A stretch of DNA of 50,541 nucleotides from Ideonella sp. MAG2 (GCA_004359425.1 PTEU01000001.1:1249164-1299704), one strand, 5' to 3'; numbered from the stretch's first letter, positions 19,798 to 29,395 are shown. Translations and numbers: made by a program. The notes: generated by a model from the letters alone, not told the origin.

Positions 19798-20592
19798 ATG
19801 GCTCCGCATTCCAAGGCTCACGCGACTGCCCTGTTTGACCTCAAAAGTGCCACGCTCACCGTGTTGGCGCTGATGCTCAAAACCACCGACCTCGACGCCC
19901 TGGCCGAAGCGCTGCAAGCCCGCTACGGGGCCACGCCGGGCTTGTTTGAACATGAGCCGCTGTGCGTGGACCTGGCCGCCGTGCGTGAGAGTGCAATGGC
20001 GCTGGATGCCGTGGCCTTGGTGGCTTTGCTGCGGCGCTTTGGCTTTAACCCCATGGCGGTGCGTGGTGGCTCCGAGGCCCAGATGGCGGCCGCACTACAG
20101 GCCGGTTTGGCCGAAGCCCCCGAGCTGGCTCACCCCAAGCCGGAGGCAGCCGCCCCTAGCGTGCCCGCCCCACCACCCGGCTTTGCCGACACCGCTCCCC
20201 CCGATTTATTTGACGAGCCCCCCGCGCCGCCCCCTGCCGCAGCACCGCTCGCCACCACCCCGGCCTTGATCATCGACAAGCCACTGCGCTCCGGCCAACA
20301 GGTCTATGCCCGTGGCGGCGACCTGATTGTGTTGGCCGTGGTGAGCTTTGGGGCCGAGGTGATTGCTGACGGCAGCATCCATGTCTATGCGCCGCTGCGC
20401 GGGCGGGCGCTGGCCGGTGCGCGGGGCAATACCGAGGCACGCATTTTTGCGGCCTGCATGGAGCCGCAATTGGTGTCCATTGGTGGCGTTTGGCGCACTT
20501 TTGAAGCCGGCTTACCGGCTGATGTGGCAGGCAAGGCGGCGCAAGCCAGGCTGGATGGCGACAAGTTACTGTTTGAGCCGCTGAAGTTTTAA
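19798..20592 (+). CDS. minC: Septum site-determining protein MinC
   Basis: Inhibitor of FtsZ ring assembly that is brought to the poles by MinD. The 264-residue protein has an N-terminal FtsZ-binding domain (FDLKSATLTVLALML) and a long Pro/Ala-rich linker (about residues 118-160). Its C-terminal beta-helix dimerisation domain contains LRSGQQVYARGGDL, GSIHVYAPLRGRALAG and FEAGLPADV. I chose the ATG at 19798 because the open frame upstream has no family similarity. It heads the minCDE operon; minD begins 66 bases later. Confidence 0.93.
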   Translation: MAPHSKAHATALFDLKSATLTVLALMLKTTDLDALAEALQARYGATPGLFEHEPLCVDLAAVRESAMALDAVALVALLRRFGFNPMAVRGGSEAQMAAALQAGLAEAPELAHPKPEAAAPSVPAPPPGFADTAPPDLFDEPPAPPPAAAPLATTPALIIDKPLRSGQQVYARGGDLIVLAVVSFGAEVIADGSIHVYAPLRGRALAGARGNTEARIFAACMEPQLVSIGGVWRTFEAGLPADVAGKAAQARLDGDKLLFEPLKF

Positions 20593-20658
20593 GCAGCTCA
20601 GTGGAGAGGGAGGCCCGCAACGGGCCATGCGTTTCAAGAAGGAAAGGACAGCGTTCCG

Positions 20659-21474
20659 ATGAGCAAAATTGTTGTGGTGACCTCGGGTAAAGGCGGGGTC
20701 GGCAAGACCACCACCAGCGCGAGCTTTGCGTCTGGTTTGGCCCTGCGCGGCCACAAAACTGCGGTGATTGACTTTGATGTGGGCTTGCGCAACCTCGACC
20801 TCATCATGGGTTGCGAGCGGCGTGTGGTGTACGACCTGATCAACGTCATTCACGGCGAGGCCAACCTCAACCAGGCTTTGATCAAAGACAAAACCTGCGA
20901 CAACCTGTTTGTCTTGGCCGCCTCGCAAACCCGCGACAAAGACGCGCTGACCCAAGACGGCGTGGAGAAGGTGCTGAACGACCTCAAGGGCATGGGCTTT
21001 GAGTACATTGTTTGCGACTCCCCGGCGGGCATTGAGACCGGCGCGCTGATGGCCATGCACTTTGCCGACGAGGCGCTGGTCGTCACCAACCCCGAGGTCT
21101 CCTCGGTGCGCGACTCTGACCGCATCTTGGGCATTTTGTCGTCCAAGACCAAACGCGCCATTGAGGGCAGCACGCCCATCAAAGAGCACCTGCTGATCAC
21201 CCGCTACAACCCCAGCCGGGTCGATACCGGCCAGATGCTGTCGCTCTCCGACATCCAGGAGATTCTGCGCATCGACCTGATCGGCGTGATCCCTGAGTCT
21301 GAAAGCGTGCTGGACGCCTCCAACCAAGGCCTGCCCGCCATTCACCTCAAGGAGACCGAGGTCTCCGAGGCCTACCAAGACGTGGTGGCCCGCTTCTGCG
21401 GCGAAGAGCGCCCCATGCGCTTTACCGAGGCGGTGAAACCCGGCTTCTTCAAGCGACTGTTTGGTGGGAGGTGA
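20659..21474 (+). CDS. minD: Septum site-determining ATPase MinD
   Basis: This membrane-associated ParA-type ATPase drives pole-to-pole oscillation with MinE and recruits MinC. The deviant Walker A motif KGGVGKTT is at residues 11-18. [16 protein letters not shown] and DSPAGIE are conserved. The C-terminal amphipathic membrane-targeting helix is visible as GFFKRLFGG. The 271-residue length is standard. A ribosome-binding site (GAAGGAAAGGA) lies upstream of the ATG at 20659. Confidence 0.97.
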   Translation: MSKIVVVTSGKGGVGKTTTSASFASGLALRGHKTAVIDFDVGLRNLDLIMGCERRVVYDLINVIHGEANLNQALIKDKTCDNLFVLAASQTRDKDALTQDGVEKVLNDLKGMGFEYIVCDSPAGIETGALMAMHFADEALVVTNPEVSSVRDSDRILGILSSKTKRAIEGSTPIKEHLLITRYNPSRVDTGQMLSLSDIQEILRIDLIGVIPESESVLDASNQGLPAIHLKETEVSEAYQDVVARFCGEERPMRFTEAVKPGFFKRLFGGR

Positions 21475-21479
21475 GCGCC

Positions 21480-21749
21480 ATGTCGTTTCTGTCCTTTTTG
21501 CTGGGCGAGAAGAAGCAGACGGCTTCTGTTGCCAAAGAGCGCCTGCAAATCATCCTGGCGCATGAGCGCAGTGGCCGCAGTGCCGCCACGCCCGACTACC
21601 TGCCCGCGCTGCAACGCGAGCTGGTGGCGGTGATCTCCAAATACGTGAAGATCAACCCCGACGACATCAAGGTGCAACTGGAGCGGCAAGACAACCTGGA
21701 AGTGCTGGAGGTCAAGATCGAGCTTCCGGAGTTGGCGCGCCCCTCTTGA
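21480..21749 (+). CDS. minE: Cell division topological specificity factor MinE
   Basis: Stimulates the MinD ATPase and sets the midcell position. The 89-residue protein has the N-terminal membrane-binding segment ([12 protein letters not shown]), the anti-MinCD helix ([13 protein letters not shown]) and the C-terminal topological domain ([16 protein letters not shown]). It begins 5 bases after minD. I chose the ATG at 21480 over an overlapping GTG at 21471. Confidence 0.97.
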   Translation: MSFLSFLLGEKKQTASVAKERLQIILAHERSGRSAATPDYLPALQRELVAVISKYVKINPDDIKVQLERQDNLEVLEVKIELPELARPS

Positions 21750-21814
21750 CACGGCCCGCTGAAGCGTGAACCGTTTGCCCTGAGTTGGTCGACGGCCTTT
21801 CGCCACCCACCCTC

Positions 21815-23092
21815 CTAGGCTGAGGCCTTGGAGGGCGTTTCAGACGAAGAGGGCGCTTGGAGGCCCTTGTTGTCGCTCAAACGGCTGGGCAACACGTCTT
21901 GCGCCTGGTCTGTACACGCGCGGTTGCGGCCCCGGTGTTTGGCCTGGTAGAGCAGTTGGTCGGCCCGGCGGTAGAGGCTTTGGGCGTCGTCCTCTGCAAG
22001 CGATAACGTGCAACCTGCACTGACACTGATGCGGTCCGCACTGGGAGATGCACCATGGCTGAGCGCCAGCGCATCCACGCGGTCCAGCAAGCTGCGGCAG
22101 AGGTGCTCCAGGTGCTGCGGGTGTACGTCGTACAGCACCACGCACATCTCCTCGCCGCCCACGCGGGCAGCGTGGTCCAGCGGTCGGCCACACAGGCTTT
22201 TCAGCACCGGTGCCAAGGTCTGTAGCGCCTGGTCGCCCGCCGCATGGCCAAAGGCATCGTTGTAGAGCTTGAAGTGGTCCACGTCGATCAGCATCAGGGC
22301 CACCTGCTTGCCTTCGCGGCGGGCGGAGGCCAGGGCCAAGCCCAGGTGCTCATTAAAGGCCCGGCGGTTGAGCAGGCCGGTCAACACGTCCAGGCGGGCC
22401 ATGCATTCCAGCTCCGCCCGCAAAAGAAACTGCTCGCGCAGGCCGTACTCACGCTGGTAGGCACTGAGCGTGCCTAAGGCGGCGGCAATCAGCATGGAGA
22501 TGGCCAAGCGGGCGGGCTGCGCCGTGGGGCTTGACAAGGGCATGAGCACGCTCAGTATCAAGACCATGGCGACGCTGATCAGCGCCAGGCCCATGCACTC
22601 TTTGAGCCTCAGGCCCATGGGCAGAAACAGCGCAATGATCAAGAGCAGCAGCCCGCCGACTTCTTGCATCACACCCAATTGGCCGTACAAGGCATTGATC
22701 AAGCAGGAGGCCAGTGACACCATGCACAAAATGCCCGCAGTTACGCGGCGGCGGTCGAAAAGGGGCTCCTTTTGGAGCATGGCCAGGGTGCAGGTGGCCA
22801 GGCAGGCCAGCACCACGGTACGGATGACCACAATCTTCCACATCTCGATGGGCCAGGCATGGATGTCCGGCCAGGCTTGCCACCGCACATAGTCCAAGGC
22901 CAAGAAGGCCAGCCAGATGCCCAAGCCCACCACCAAGGCGACATTGGTCTGGTACTCCACCAGGCTGGAAGACGAGCGCTGATAGCGCTGCTCCAGCTCT
23001 GTGCCGAATCTCAGCCAGCGAAAGCCTTTCCGCCGCTGCTCTTCATAGGCTTCAGCAGGCAGAGGTGAGTTCAGCTCGGGGGTTTCTGGCAT
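21815..23092 (-). CDS. Membrane-bound diguanylate cyclase (GGDEF domain)
   Basis: This enzyme makes cyclic di-GMP from two GTP and should sit in the inner membrane. From the ATG at 23092 the protein has 425 residues. Six hydrophobic helices lie between about residues 50 and 210, followed by a GGDEF domain opening with DVLTGLLNRRAF. The active-site loop is GGEEM (residues 312-316) instead of GGEEF. The product-inhibition site RxxD is present as RPLD five residues before it, so feedback inhibition is likely kept. The Met in the last loop position is unusual, so activity is probable but unproven. It is convergent with minE and follows an HDOD gene on the same strand. Confidence 0.88.
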   Translation of the reverse strand: MPETPELNSPLPAEAYEEQRRKGFRWLRFGTELEQRYQRSSSSLVEYQTNVALVVGLGIWLAFLALDYVRWQAWPDIHAWPIEMWKIVVIRTVVLACLATCTLAMLQKEPLFDRRRVTAGILCMVSLASCLINALYGQLGVMQEVGGLLLLIIALFLPMGLRLKECMGLALISVAMVLILSVLMPLSSPTAQPARLAISMLIAAALGTLSAYQREYGLREQFLLRAELECMARLDVLTGLLNRRAFNEHLGLALASARREGKQVALMLIDVDHFKLYNDAFGHAAGDQALQTLAPVLKSLCGRPLDHAARVGGEEMCVVLYDVHPQHLEHLCRSLLDRVDALALSHGASPSADRISVSAGCTLSLAEDDAQSLYRRADQLLYQAKHRGRNRACTDQAQDVLPSRLSDNKGLQAPSSSETPSKASA

Positions 23093-23124
23093 GGCCGTGG
23101 GGCGGGTCACAGGGCGCCGGTGGT

Positions 23125-24009
23125 TCAGCAGAGGTCCAGCAGCGGTGCCAGCTCTTCTTCCCAATGGGTCAGCTCGTCGTCGTCCACCAGCAGCCAGGCC
23201 TGGATGCGCTCTTTGTGGAGCTTCCAGTCTGAATCTGCGTCCAAGCCTTCGTGGCGGCGCATCAAATGTTCAGCCACCAGCCCGGTGGCCACCAAGGTGT
23301 GCATCTCGGCATCATCGCCATCGTTGCCCAGCATGTCTAGGTCGTGGTGGCGGCGAATGGCGGCCATCACGGTGGGGGAGAGCTTCCACATGCGTGCCAC
23401 CAAGGCCCCCACCACGGCGTGGTCGGTGCGGTGGTTGGCGTTCTCGGTGGCAATGAAGGAGCGGTCAATCCGGGCATGGGCCTCCACCAAAGTGCCTGCA
23501 TAGCCCCGAATGCTTTGCAGCATCACCGGCATGCCCACATGGCAGAACAGGCCATAGGTGTGGGCCACGTCCATGGACATGCCCGGTAATTTGGTGGCCA
23601 GATAGCCCATGGCCACGGCGCGCTTGGACGAGCGCTCCCAAAACCGCAGCAGTTGCGCACTGCGCACCGGCAGGGCATGGGTGACGATGAAGCGGGTCAT
23701 CTCCGCGGCGGTGATGTCCAGCCCCAGGCGGTTCATAGCCTGGCCAATGGTTTGCACCGGCTGGCCGGTGCTGTAGGCCGGGCTGTTGGCCGCCTTGATC
23801 AACTGGGCTGACATCGCCACATCGCTGGTGGCGATGTTGGCGATCTCGTTGAGGTCCGGCTCGGCCGAGCCCATGGCCTTGCGCATGCGCTCCAGCACGG
23901 CTGGGCTGGGCGGGATGACGATGGTTTGTAGCGGCCCTTTTCGACGGGCTTCATCCAGCTCTTTCGCAATGGCTTGGGTGCTGGAGAGGGCAGCGGGGGC
24001 GTCAATCAT
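23125..24009 (-). CDS. HDOD-domain signalling protein
   Basis: HDOD proteins are HD-fold output or scaffold domains found in signalling and motility contexts, usually without phosphodiesterase activity. This 294-residue protein shows the typical IANIATSDVAMSAQLIKAAN helix and QTIGQAMNRLGL. A degenerate HD-like region reads GLFCHVGMP where a true HD enzyme would have HDIG. An acidic C-terminus follows. It lies 32 bases upstream of the diguanylate cyclase gene and may be cotranscribed with it. Confidence 0.82.
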   Translation of the reverse strand: MIDAPAALSSTQAIAKELDEARRKGPLQTIVIPPSPAVLERMRKAMGSAEPDLNEIANIATSDVAMSAQLIKAANSPAYSTGQPVQTIGQAMNRLGLDITAAEMTRFIVTHALPVRSAQLLRFWERSSKRAVAMGYLATKLPGMSMDVAHTYGLFCHVGMPVMLQSIRGYAGTLVEAHARIDRSFIATENANHRTDHAVVGALVARMWKLSPTVMAAIRRHHDLDMLGNDGDDAEMHTLVATGLVAEHLMRRHEGLDADSDWKLHKERIQAWLLVDDDELTHWEEELAPLLDLC

Positions 24010-24093
24010 GATGGTGGAGGGTGCTAGCGACTAAGGGCCTTATCGGCCTAGCCGCCAGCGGGTGAATACCTCCGCTGCCCAAAAATGCCCGAA

Positions 24094-24501
24094 TCAGCCC
24101 AGCAGTGCCGCAATACCCGCCTTGGCAATTTGCGCGTCTTCGGTGGACTTGACGCCGCTCACACCCACGGCACCCACCACATGGCCGTCCACCACCACGG
24201 GCACGCCGCCTTCGAGCATGCCGTCCAGGTCGGGGGCGCTCAAAAAGGCGGTGCGGCCGTTGTTGATCATGTCTTCATAGACCTTGGTTTCGCGGCGGCC
24301 CAGGGCGGCGGTGCGGGCCTTGGCCGGGGCCATGCGGGCCGACATGGGGGCGGCACCGTCCAAGCGGTACTGGCCCAGCAAATGGCCACCGTCGTCCACC
24401 ACGGCAATGGTCACAGCCCATTGGTTTTTTTGGGCTTCAGCGCGGGCGGCGTTGAGCAGGGTCACCACATCGTCGTGGCTGAGAAAAGGTTTGGTGTTCA
24501 T
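24094..24501 (-). CDS. GlcG/HbpS family (heme-binding-like) protein
   Basis: This small, 135-residue protein has the GlcG/HbpS fold: ITIAVVDDGGHLL-like sequence (AVTIAVVDDGGHLLG), then APAKARTAA, and a Gly-rich C-terminal strand (GGVPVVVDGHVVGAVGVSG). Members bind heme or small ligands, or accompany glycolate genes. No glc genes are nearby, so its role here is open. It is on the minus strand, 79 bases downstream of the alpha/beta hydrolase gene, and could be its distal partner. Confidence 0.85.
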   Translation of the reverse strand: MNTKPFLSHDDVVTLLNAARAEAQKNQWAVTIAVVDDGGHLLGQYRLDGAAPMSARMAPAKARTAALGRRETKVYEDMINNGRTAFLSAPDLDGMLEGGVPVVVDGHVVGAVGVSGVKSTEDAQIAKAGIAALLG

Positions 24502-24580
24502 GGCAAAGCTTTCAACGCTTGGGTCGGGTCAAAAAGGGGCAGTATCGCGGCAGGGCTGGGCCGGATTGCCTGCATCGCGG

Positions 24581-25429
24581 TCAGGACTGAATGAACTCCC
24601 GCAGCACGGCAAAGGCGGCATCGGGGCGGTCACGCCAGGTGCCGTGGCCGCAGCCGGGCAGGCTGACAAACTGGCACCAGCGCTCGGGCAAGGCATGGGC
24701 AATGTCTTGGGCGTCGGCCACGGGGCAGACGGGGTCGTCTTCACCGGCCAAGACCAACACCGGGCATTGGGCGCGCGCCAGGCCAGGGGCCAGGTCCATG
24801 CTGGGCATCTCGGTGCGGATGAAGTGGTCCAGGATCTCCCACACCGCAATCTTGCGCGCGCCGCTCTGCGGGTCGCTGCTGGGCGTAGGGTTGTAGAGCG
24901 GCATCAGCTCGCGCAGGTAATCCGCCATGTGCTGGGGCGTGGGGTCCAGCCAAAAGCGCTGGGCCAGGTCGCGGGCGGCGGGGCCACCCAGGCGCTCAAA
25001 CATGGCCAGCTTGCGCGGCAGGTTAAAGGCCGCCGAGGTGGACGAGAGAATGACTTTGGCCGGGTGCGCGGGGTGGCGGGCCAAGTAGCGCTGGGCCACA
25101 AAGCCGCCAAACGATTGGCCCAACACGATGGGTTTGACGATGCCCAGTGCGTCGCACAGGCGCACCACGTCGTCGGCCCAGGTGTCCAGCGTCCATTCCT
25201 CGCGCGGGCGGCGGTCACTGCGGCCGTGGCCGCGGTGGTCGTACACCACCACCTGGGCGATGTCGGCCAAGGCCGAAAACGCGGGCTTGAAGCTGGAATG
25301 GTCAAAGCCCGGGCCGCCGTGCAGGCACAGCAGAACGGGCTTGTCTTGGAGGGTGGGGCCGTGGGGCACCTGGCCGAAGCCGGTGATGTCCACGTAGAGG
25401 CGGTGTCCGGGGCTGATCTCGATGCGCAT
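24581..25429 (-). CDS. Alpha/beta hydrolase, proline iminopeptidase-like
   Basis: This 282-residue serine hydrolase has the oxyanion motif LCLHGGPGFDHS near residue 35 and the nucleophile elbow GQSFGG. The catalytic Asp lies in LAGEDDPVCPV and the catalytic His in PGCGHGTW near the end. The HGGPG motif points to the proline iminopeptidase/S33 branch, but the substrate cannot be told. There is no signal peptide. It follows cheZ by 18 bases on the same strand, so it may be read through from the motAB-cheYZ operon without a functional link. Confidence 0.85.
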   Translation of the reverse strand: MRIEISPGHRLYVDITGFGQVPHGPTLQDKPVLLCLHGGPGFDHSSFKPAFSALADIAQVVVYDHRGHGRSDRRPREEWTLDTWADDVVRLCDALGIVKPIVLGQSFGGFVAQRYLARHPAHPAKVILSSTSAAFNLPRKLAMFERLGGPAARDLAQRFWLDPTPQHMADYLRELMPLYNPTPSSDPQSGARKIAVWEILDHFIRTEMPSMDLAPGLARAQCPVLVLAGEDDPVCPVADAQDIAHALPERWCQFVSLPGCGHGTWRDRPDAAFAVLREFIQS

Positions 25430-25447
25430 GGCATCGATTCTGCCTCG

Positions 25448-26089
25448 TCAGAACCCCAGGCTGGCCAGCAGGTCGTCCACTTCGGATTGGTTGCTCACCA
25501 CGTCGGTGCGGCCTTCTGCGTCCACCACCGGGCCTTGCAGCACCGTGGGGTCGACCTTGTCCTTTTGGTCCGGTGGCACCACTTGCACCAGCAGCTTGAC
25601 CAGGTGGTCTTCCAGCTCATTGGCCAGGGCGATCACCTTGGTCACGACCTGGCCGGTCAGGTCATGAAAGTCTTGGGCCAGCATGATGTCCGTCAGGTGG
25701 CCATCAATGCGGGCAGTGCTGGCTTCGATGTCTTGCACAAAGTTCAGCACCGAGCCGGTGGCGACGGCCCGCACCGGGTCGGTGGTCAAAGCGCGGGCCA
25801 GCTCGCGGGTGGCTTCAGCAATGTGGGCATGTTCGGCCTTGGCCTGGTCCACCGAGTTCAACACCTTGTTGGCGGCGTCGGCTGTCTTGTGGGCAATGAA
25901 GTTCAAGCGGCTGCGGGCGTCGGGCAGGCCTTCGCTGGCGATCTTGAGCTGGGGCATCACGCCCAACTGGTGCATGGTGTCATGCAGCAAGCGGGTCAGC
26001 GAGCCCAGTTGTTGGAACACGTCGCTTGAGACGGCACCGGGGTCTGCGGCATTGCTCGGGGCCAAAGCCGCCATATCTTCCATCTTCAT
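25448..26089 (-). CDS. cheZ: Chemotaxis phosphatase CheZ
   Basis: Dephosphorylates CheY-P at the flagellar switch. The 213-residue protein has the conserved active-site helix AQDFHDLTGQ with Asp143 and Gln147, the same numbering as in E. coli. It also has the C-terminal CheY-binding tail (VDDLLASLGF). A GGGAG ribosome-binding site precedes the ATG at 26089. It follows cheY by 20 bases in a motA-motB-cheY-cheZ order. Confidence 0.95.
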   Translation of the reverse strand: MKMEDMAALAPSNAADPGAVSSDVFQQLGSLTRLLHDTMHQLGVMPQLKIASEGLPDARSRLNFIAHKTADAANKVLNSVDQAKAEHAHIAEATRELARALTTDPVRAVATGSVLNFVQDIEASTARIDGHLTDIMLAQDFHDLTGQVVTKVIALANELEDHLVKLLVQVVPPDQKDKVDPTVLQGPVVDAEGRTDVVSNQSEVDDLLASLGF

Positions 26090-26109
26090 GTTGATGCTCC
26101 CAATGGCGC

Positions 26110-26505
26110 TCAGGCGGGTGTGCCGAACTTCTGCATGATTTTGGTGACCTTCTCCTCCAAGGTGGCTTTGGTGAAGGGCTTGACGATGTAGCCGGCCGCA
26201 CCGATTTGGGCGGCCAGCACAATGTCTTCTTTGCGGGCCTCGGCCGTCACCATCAGCACGGGGAGGTGCTTCAGCGAGTCCTCAGCCTTGATGGCTTTGA
26301 GCAGCTCAAAGCCGTTCATGTTCGGCATGTTGATGTCGCTGACCACAAAGTCGTACTTATTGGTCTTCAGCATGTTCAGCGCGACTGCGCCGTCTTCGGC
26401 CTCTTCGGTGTTGTTGCAGCCCATCTCTTTGAGCAGGCCGCGCACGATGCGACGCATGGTCGAAAAGTCATCAACAACAAGAAATTTGAGATCGGTGGTG
26501 CTCAT
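26110..26505 (-). CDS. cheY: Chemotaxis response regulator CheY
   Basis: This single-domain receiver sets flagellar rotation when phosphorylated. The 131-residue protein keeps Asp12 and Asp13, the phosphoacceptor Asp57 (VVSDINMP), Thr87 and Lys109, with E. coli numbering. Tyr106 (AAGYIVKP) is also present. The histidine kinase and adaptor genes (cheA, cheW) are not in this window. Confidence 0.97.
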   Translation of the reverse strand: MSTTDLKFLVVDDFSTMRRIVRGLLKEMGCNNTEEAEDGAVALNMLKTNKYDFVVSDINMPNMNGFELLKAIKAEDSLKHLPVLMVTAEARKEDIVLAAQIGAAGYIVKPFTKATLEEKVTKIMQKFGTPA

Positions 26506-26532
26506 GGTGCCCTCGTGAAAGTCCTGCAGTGC

Positions 26533-27459
26533 TTATCGGTTAGAAACAGTGGGAGCTTGAGGCTCTTCGACCGGTGCCTCGGGCTCTACTTGGGGTCGGA
26601 ATACACGGTCTTCGGCATCACGGTTCATCACAATGATGCTGATACGCCGGTTGCTGGGGTGGTTGGGGTCTTCGGGCTTGAAGGGTTGGCTATAGGCCAG
26701 GCCTTGCACCCGCAAAACTCGCTTCTCAGCCAGGCCGCCTTCCAGCAACTCTCGCCGGGAAGCATTGGCGCGGTCGGCCGACAGTTCGTAGTTGCTATAG
26801 CCGCGCTCGCCCCCCGGAAATGGAATGGCGTCGGTGTGGCCTTCCAGGGTCAGCAGGTTGGGCACTTCGGTCAATATCTCGCCAATCGCCTGGAGCAGCT
26901 CGCGCATATAGGGCTTCACCACGGCGCTGCCAGAGTCAAACATGGGTCTGTCTTGCTCGTCCACAATTTGGATGCGCAAGCCGTCGCGTGTCATGTCCAA
27001 GCGCAACTGCCCACTCATGGCCTTGAGCCTTTCGCTGGCAGCGATCTTCTCTTCGATGGTGTTTTTCACCTCTTCGAGCTTGGCGATCTCCGCGCGCTTT
27101 TGCTCGGCTTTGAGGGCGGCCAAATTAAAGGTTTTGCGCTTGGCCTCGACATCGCCTTTTTTGACCTGTCCGCCCGAGCGGGTCAGGTCCTCGCCACCGG
27201 CTTTGATGACGTGCGAGGCATCACCCGAGCCCGAGCCGCCGCCCAGCGCCACTTTGAGAGGCGACTGGAAGTAATCAGCAATGCCTTTCTTGTCGCCCTC
27301 GGTGGTTGAACCCAGCAACCACATCAGCAAGAAGAAGGCCATCATGGCCGTCACGAAGTCGGCATAGGCAATCTTCCAGGCACCACCGTGCGCACCGTGG
27401 CCACCCTTCTTGACCTTCTTGACGATGATCGGTTGCAGTTTTTTTGCGTCACCCGCCAT
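26533..27459 (-). CDS. motB: Flagellar motor stator protein MotB
   Basis: Peptidoglycan-anchored half of the proton-driven stator. The single transmembrane helix carries the proton-accepting Asp34 (AYADFVTAMMAFFLLMWLL). The C-terminal OmpA-like domain has the peptidoglycan-binding segment LEGHTDAIPFPG and ELSADRANASRR. The 308-residue length is typical. It is 99 bases downstream of motA, and the gap contains no clear terminator. Confidence 0.97.
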   Translation of the reverse strand: MAGDAKKLQPIIVKKVKKGGHGAHGGAWKIAYADFVTAMMAFFLLMWLLGSTTEGDKKGIADYFQSPLKVALGGGSGSGDASHVIKAGGEDLTRSGGQVKKGDVEAKRKTFNLAALKAEQKRAEIAKLEEVKNTIEEKIAASERLKAMSGQLRLDMTRDGLRIQIVDEQDRPMFDSGSAVVKPYMRELLQAIGEILTEVPNLLTLEGHTDAIPFPGGERGYSNYELSADRANASRRELLEGGLAEKRVLRVQGLAYSQPFKPEDPNHPSNRRISIIVMNRDAEDRVFRPQVEPEAPVEEPQAPTVSNR

Positions 27460-27558
27460 GGTGGGCTCCTAAACCGGCCGAGGGCCGCCCCAAGCCGGTG
27501 GCTGCCGTCGCACCCTCTGGGAGGCGCGGCGCTCTACTCAGCGTCTTGGGGGTCATGC

Positions 27559-28416
27559 TCATTTCTTCTTCACATGAGCTTCAAGCTCAGAGAAGGTGGG
27601 GCGCTCTGTCGAGTACAGCACTTTGCGGCCAAACTCGATGGCGACTTGTGGCGCATAGCCTTGCATGGAGGCCAACAAGGTGGTCTTGATGCACTGCAGC
27701 TCTTTGCCGTCTTCGTCGATTTTTTGCTCCAGCAGGCCCGCCAGCGGCTCGGCAAAACCATAGGCCAGCAAAATGCCCAGGAAGGTACCGACCAGAGCCG
27801 AGCCGATCATGCCGCCCAGCACGGCAGGCGGCTGGCCCACCGAGCCCATGGTGTTCACCACGCCCAGCACAGCGGCCACGATACCGAAGGCGGGCAAGGC
27901 ACCGGCCAGGCGGGCAATGGCAGCCGCAGCGCTGTGGGCCTCGTGGTGGTGAGTCTCCAGCTCGGTGTCCATCAGCGATTCAATCTCATGGGCATTCAAG
28001 TTGCCGGAGACCATCATGCGCAGATAGTCGGTGACGAACTCGGTGACATGGTGGTCATTGCCCACCACCGGGTACTTTTGAAACAGGGCCGAGCTGTGGG
28101 GGTCTTCAACGTCTTTTTCAATCGACATCAAACCCTCTTTGCGCGCCTTTTGCAGAATGTCGTAGAGCAAGGCCAGCAACTCCATGGCCCGGGCCTTGGA
28201 ATACTTGGAGCCCTTGAAGCAAGCCCCCAGTCCCTTCATGGTGGCCTTCAGCACCTTGGGTTGGTTGTTGGCCACCATGGCGCCAATGGCACCCCCGAAG
28301 ATGGTCAGCATTTCAAAGGGCAGGGCATGCAAAATCACCCCGATGTTTCCACCGTGGGCGATGTACACGCCGAAGATGCAACCAATAGCGACTAGCCAGC
28401 CGACGATGACAAACAT
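27559..28416 (-). CDS. motA: Flagellar motor stator protein MotA
   Basis: Inner-membrane stator subunit, 285 residues with four transmembrane helices. Two lie at the N-terminus (VIVGWLVAIGCIFGVYIA and EMLTIFGGAIGAMVA) and two in the C-terminal half (PAFGIVAAVLGVVNTMG and GTFLGILLAYGFAEPLAGLL). The large cytoplasmic loop (about residues 55-170) contacts FliG. It is first in the motA-motB-cheY-cheZ operon, with a candidate sigma-28 promoter upstream. Confidence 0.97.
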   Translation of the reverse strand: MFVIVGWLVAIGCIFGVYIAHGGNIGVILHALPFEMLTIFGGAIGAMVANNQPKVLKATMKGLGACFKGSKYSKARAMELLALLYDILQKARKEGLMSIEKDVEDPHSSALFQKYPVVGNDHHVTEFVTDYLRMMVSGNLNAHEIESLMDTELETHHHEAHSAAAAIARLAGALPAFGIVAAVLGVVNTMGSVGQPPAVLGGMIGSALVGTFLGILLAYGFAEPLAGLLEQKIDEDGKELQCIKTTLLASMQGYAPQVAIEFGRKVLYSTERPTFSELEAHVKKK

Positions 28417-28471
28417 GGTGTTCTCGTTTCACCTGATCGTGAATGCGAACTCGGATGAGTCCTTGTGGGGG

Positions 28472-28498
28472 ATATCGGACTGAGCCTTGCGCGCCTTG
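28472..28498 (-). promoter_or_regulatory. Candidate sigma-28 (FliA) promoter for motA
   Basis: On the minus strand CAAG is followed, after 15 bases, by TCCGATAT, close to the sigma-28 pattern TAAA-N15-GCCGATAA. The minus-10 box lies 56 bases before the motA start. Three positions deviate from consensus. Confidence 0.4.
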
Positions 28499-28540
28499 AG
28501 GGGCCTGGCCTTGCGGATTGGGCCGCAGAAGGGGGCTTGT

Positions 28541-29395
28541 TCAGGCGCTCATGGCGGCCGAGAACTCATTGAGGCTGCGCTCAACGTCCTTCAGCAAGGC
28601 ATGGGCCTCGTCGTCAGCCAGCCCCAGCTCGCGCCAGATGGGCGGGTGCATGGCAGCCGCGGCGGCTTGGAGTGTGCCGCCCTCGTCCAAGGCGTGGGCC
28701 AGCACCTCGGCGGCATGGATGGTGGCCCCTAAGTGGTCCCAGCGGCCCTGGGCCGAGGGTTGAGGCTCATGGTGCTGCGCAATGGCCAGCTCAATGTGCA
28801 CCGGAAAGTACCAGTGCTTGACCAACATGGCACCAATCTGTGGGTGGCCCATGCCCATGGTTTGAATTTCCGCCGCCAAAGCACTGATGCCTTGGGCCTG
28901 GGCCAGGGCAATGGCCCGGGCTGCCTCTACGGGGTAGAGGGCCGCCAGCACCAATTGCCCCACGTCATGCATCAGGCCGGTGACAAAGGCTTCGTTCGGG
29001 TCCAGCTCGCCCCGCCGTGCCAAGGCTCTGGCCAGCAGCCCGGTGGCGAAGGAGTGACGCCAATACGCCGTGGCCTTGAAGTTGACCTTGGGGTCGACGC
29101 GGAAGGCACGGCGCAACGCCACGGTGGTCAGCAGGCCAGACACCGCCCGCAGGCCCAGCATGCGCACGGCGTCATGGATGGAGCCAATGCGGCCCGACAT
29201 GCCATACAGGGGGGAGTTTGCCAACTTCAGCGTGGCGGCGGCCAAGGCGGGGTCGGTTTCGATCAGCTCCACACAGCGGTGGGTGGACAGGTCGTCCCGC
29301 TGGAGTGCCCGCGATACCTCGGTCACGGCCTTGGGCAGGGCGGGCAGATCGGCCATGCGCCGGGTCATGACTTCCAGAGCCAGATTTCCGGTCAT
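28541..29395 (-). CDS. HDOD-domain protein, flagellar-regulon associated
   Basis: This is a 284-residue HDOD protein: LPALPKAVTEVSRAL at the N-terminus, then ETDPALAAATLKLANSPLYG and DAVRMLGLRAVSGLL. A histidine-aspartate pair (GLMHDVGQLVLA) closely resembles a true HD motif. Whether it is catalytic is uncertain, as most HDOD proteins are not. The predicted sigma-28 promoter directly upstream, and its place between flhDC and motA, suggest a role in motility control. Confidence 0.85.
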   Translation of the reverse strand: MTGNLALEVMTRRMADLPALPKAVTEVSRALQRDDLSTHRCVELIETDPALAAATLKLANSPLYGMSGRIGSIHDAVRMLGLRAVSGLLTTVALRRAFRVDPKVNFKATAYWRHSFATGLLARALARRGELDPNEAFVTGLMHDVGQLVLAALYPVEAARAIALAQAQGISALAAEIQTMGMGHPQIGAMLVKHWYFPVHIELAIAQHHEPQPSAQGRWDHLGATIHAAEVLAHALDEGGTLQAAAAAMHPPIWRELGLADDEAHALLKDVERSLNEFSAAMSA

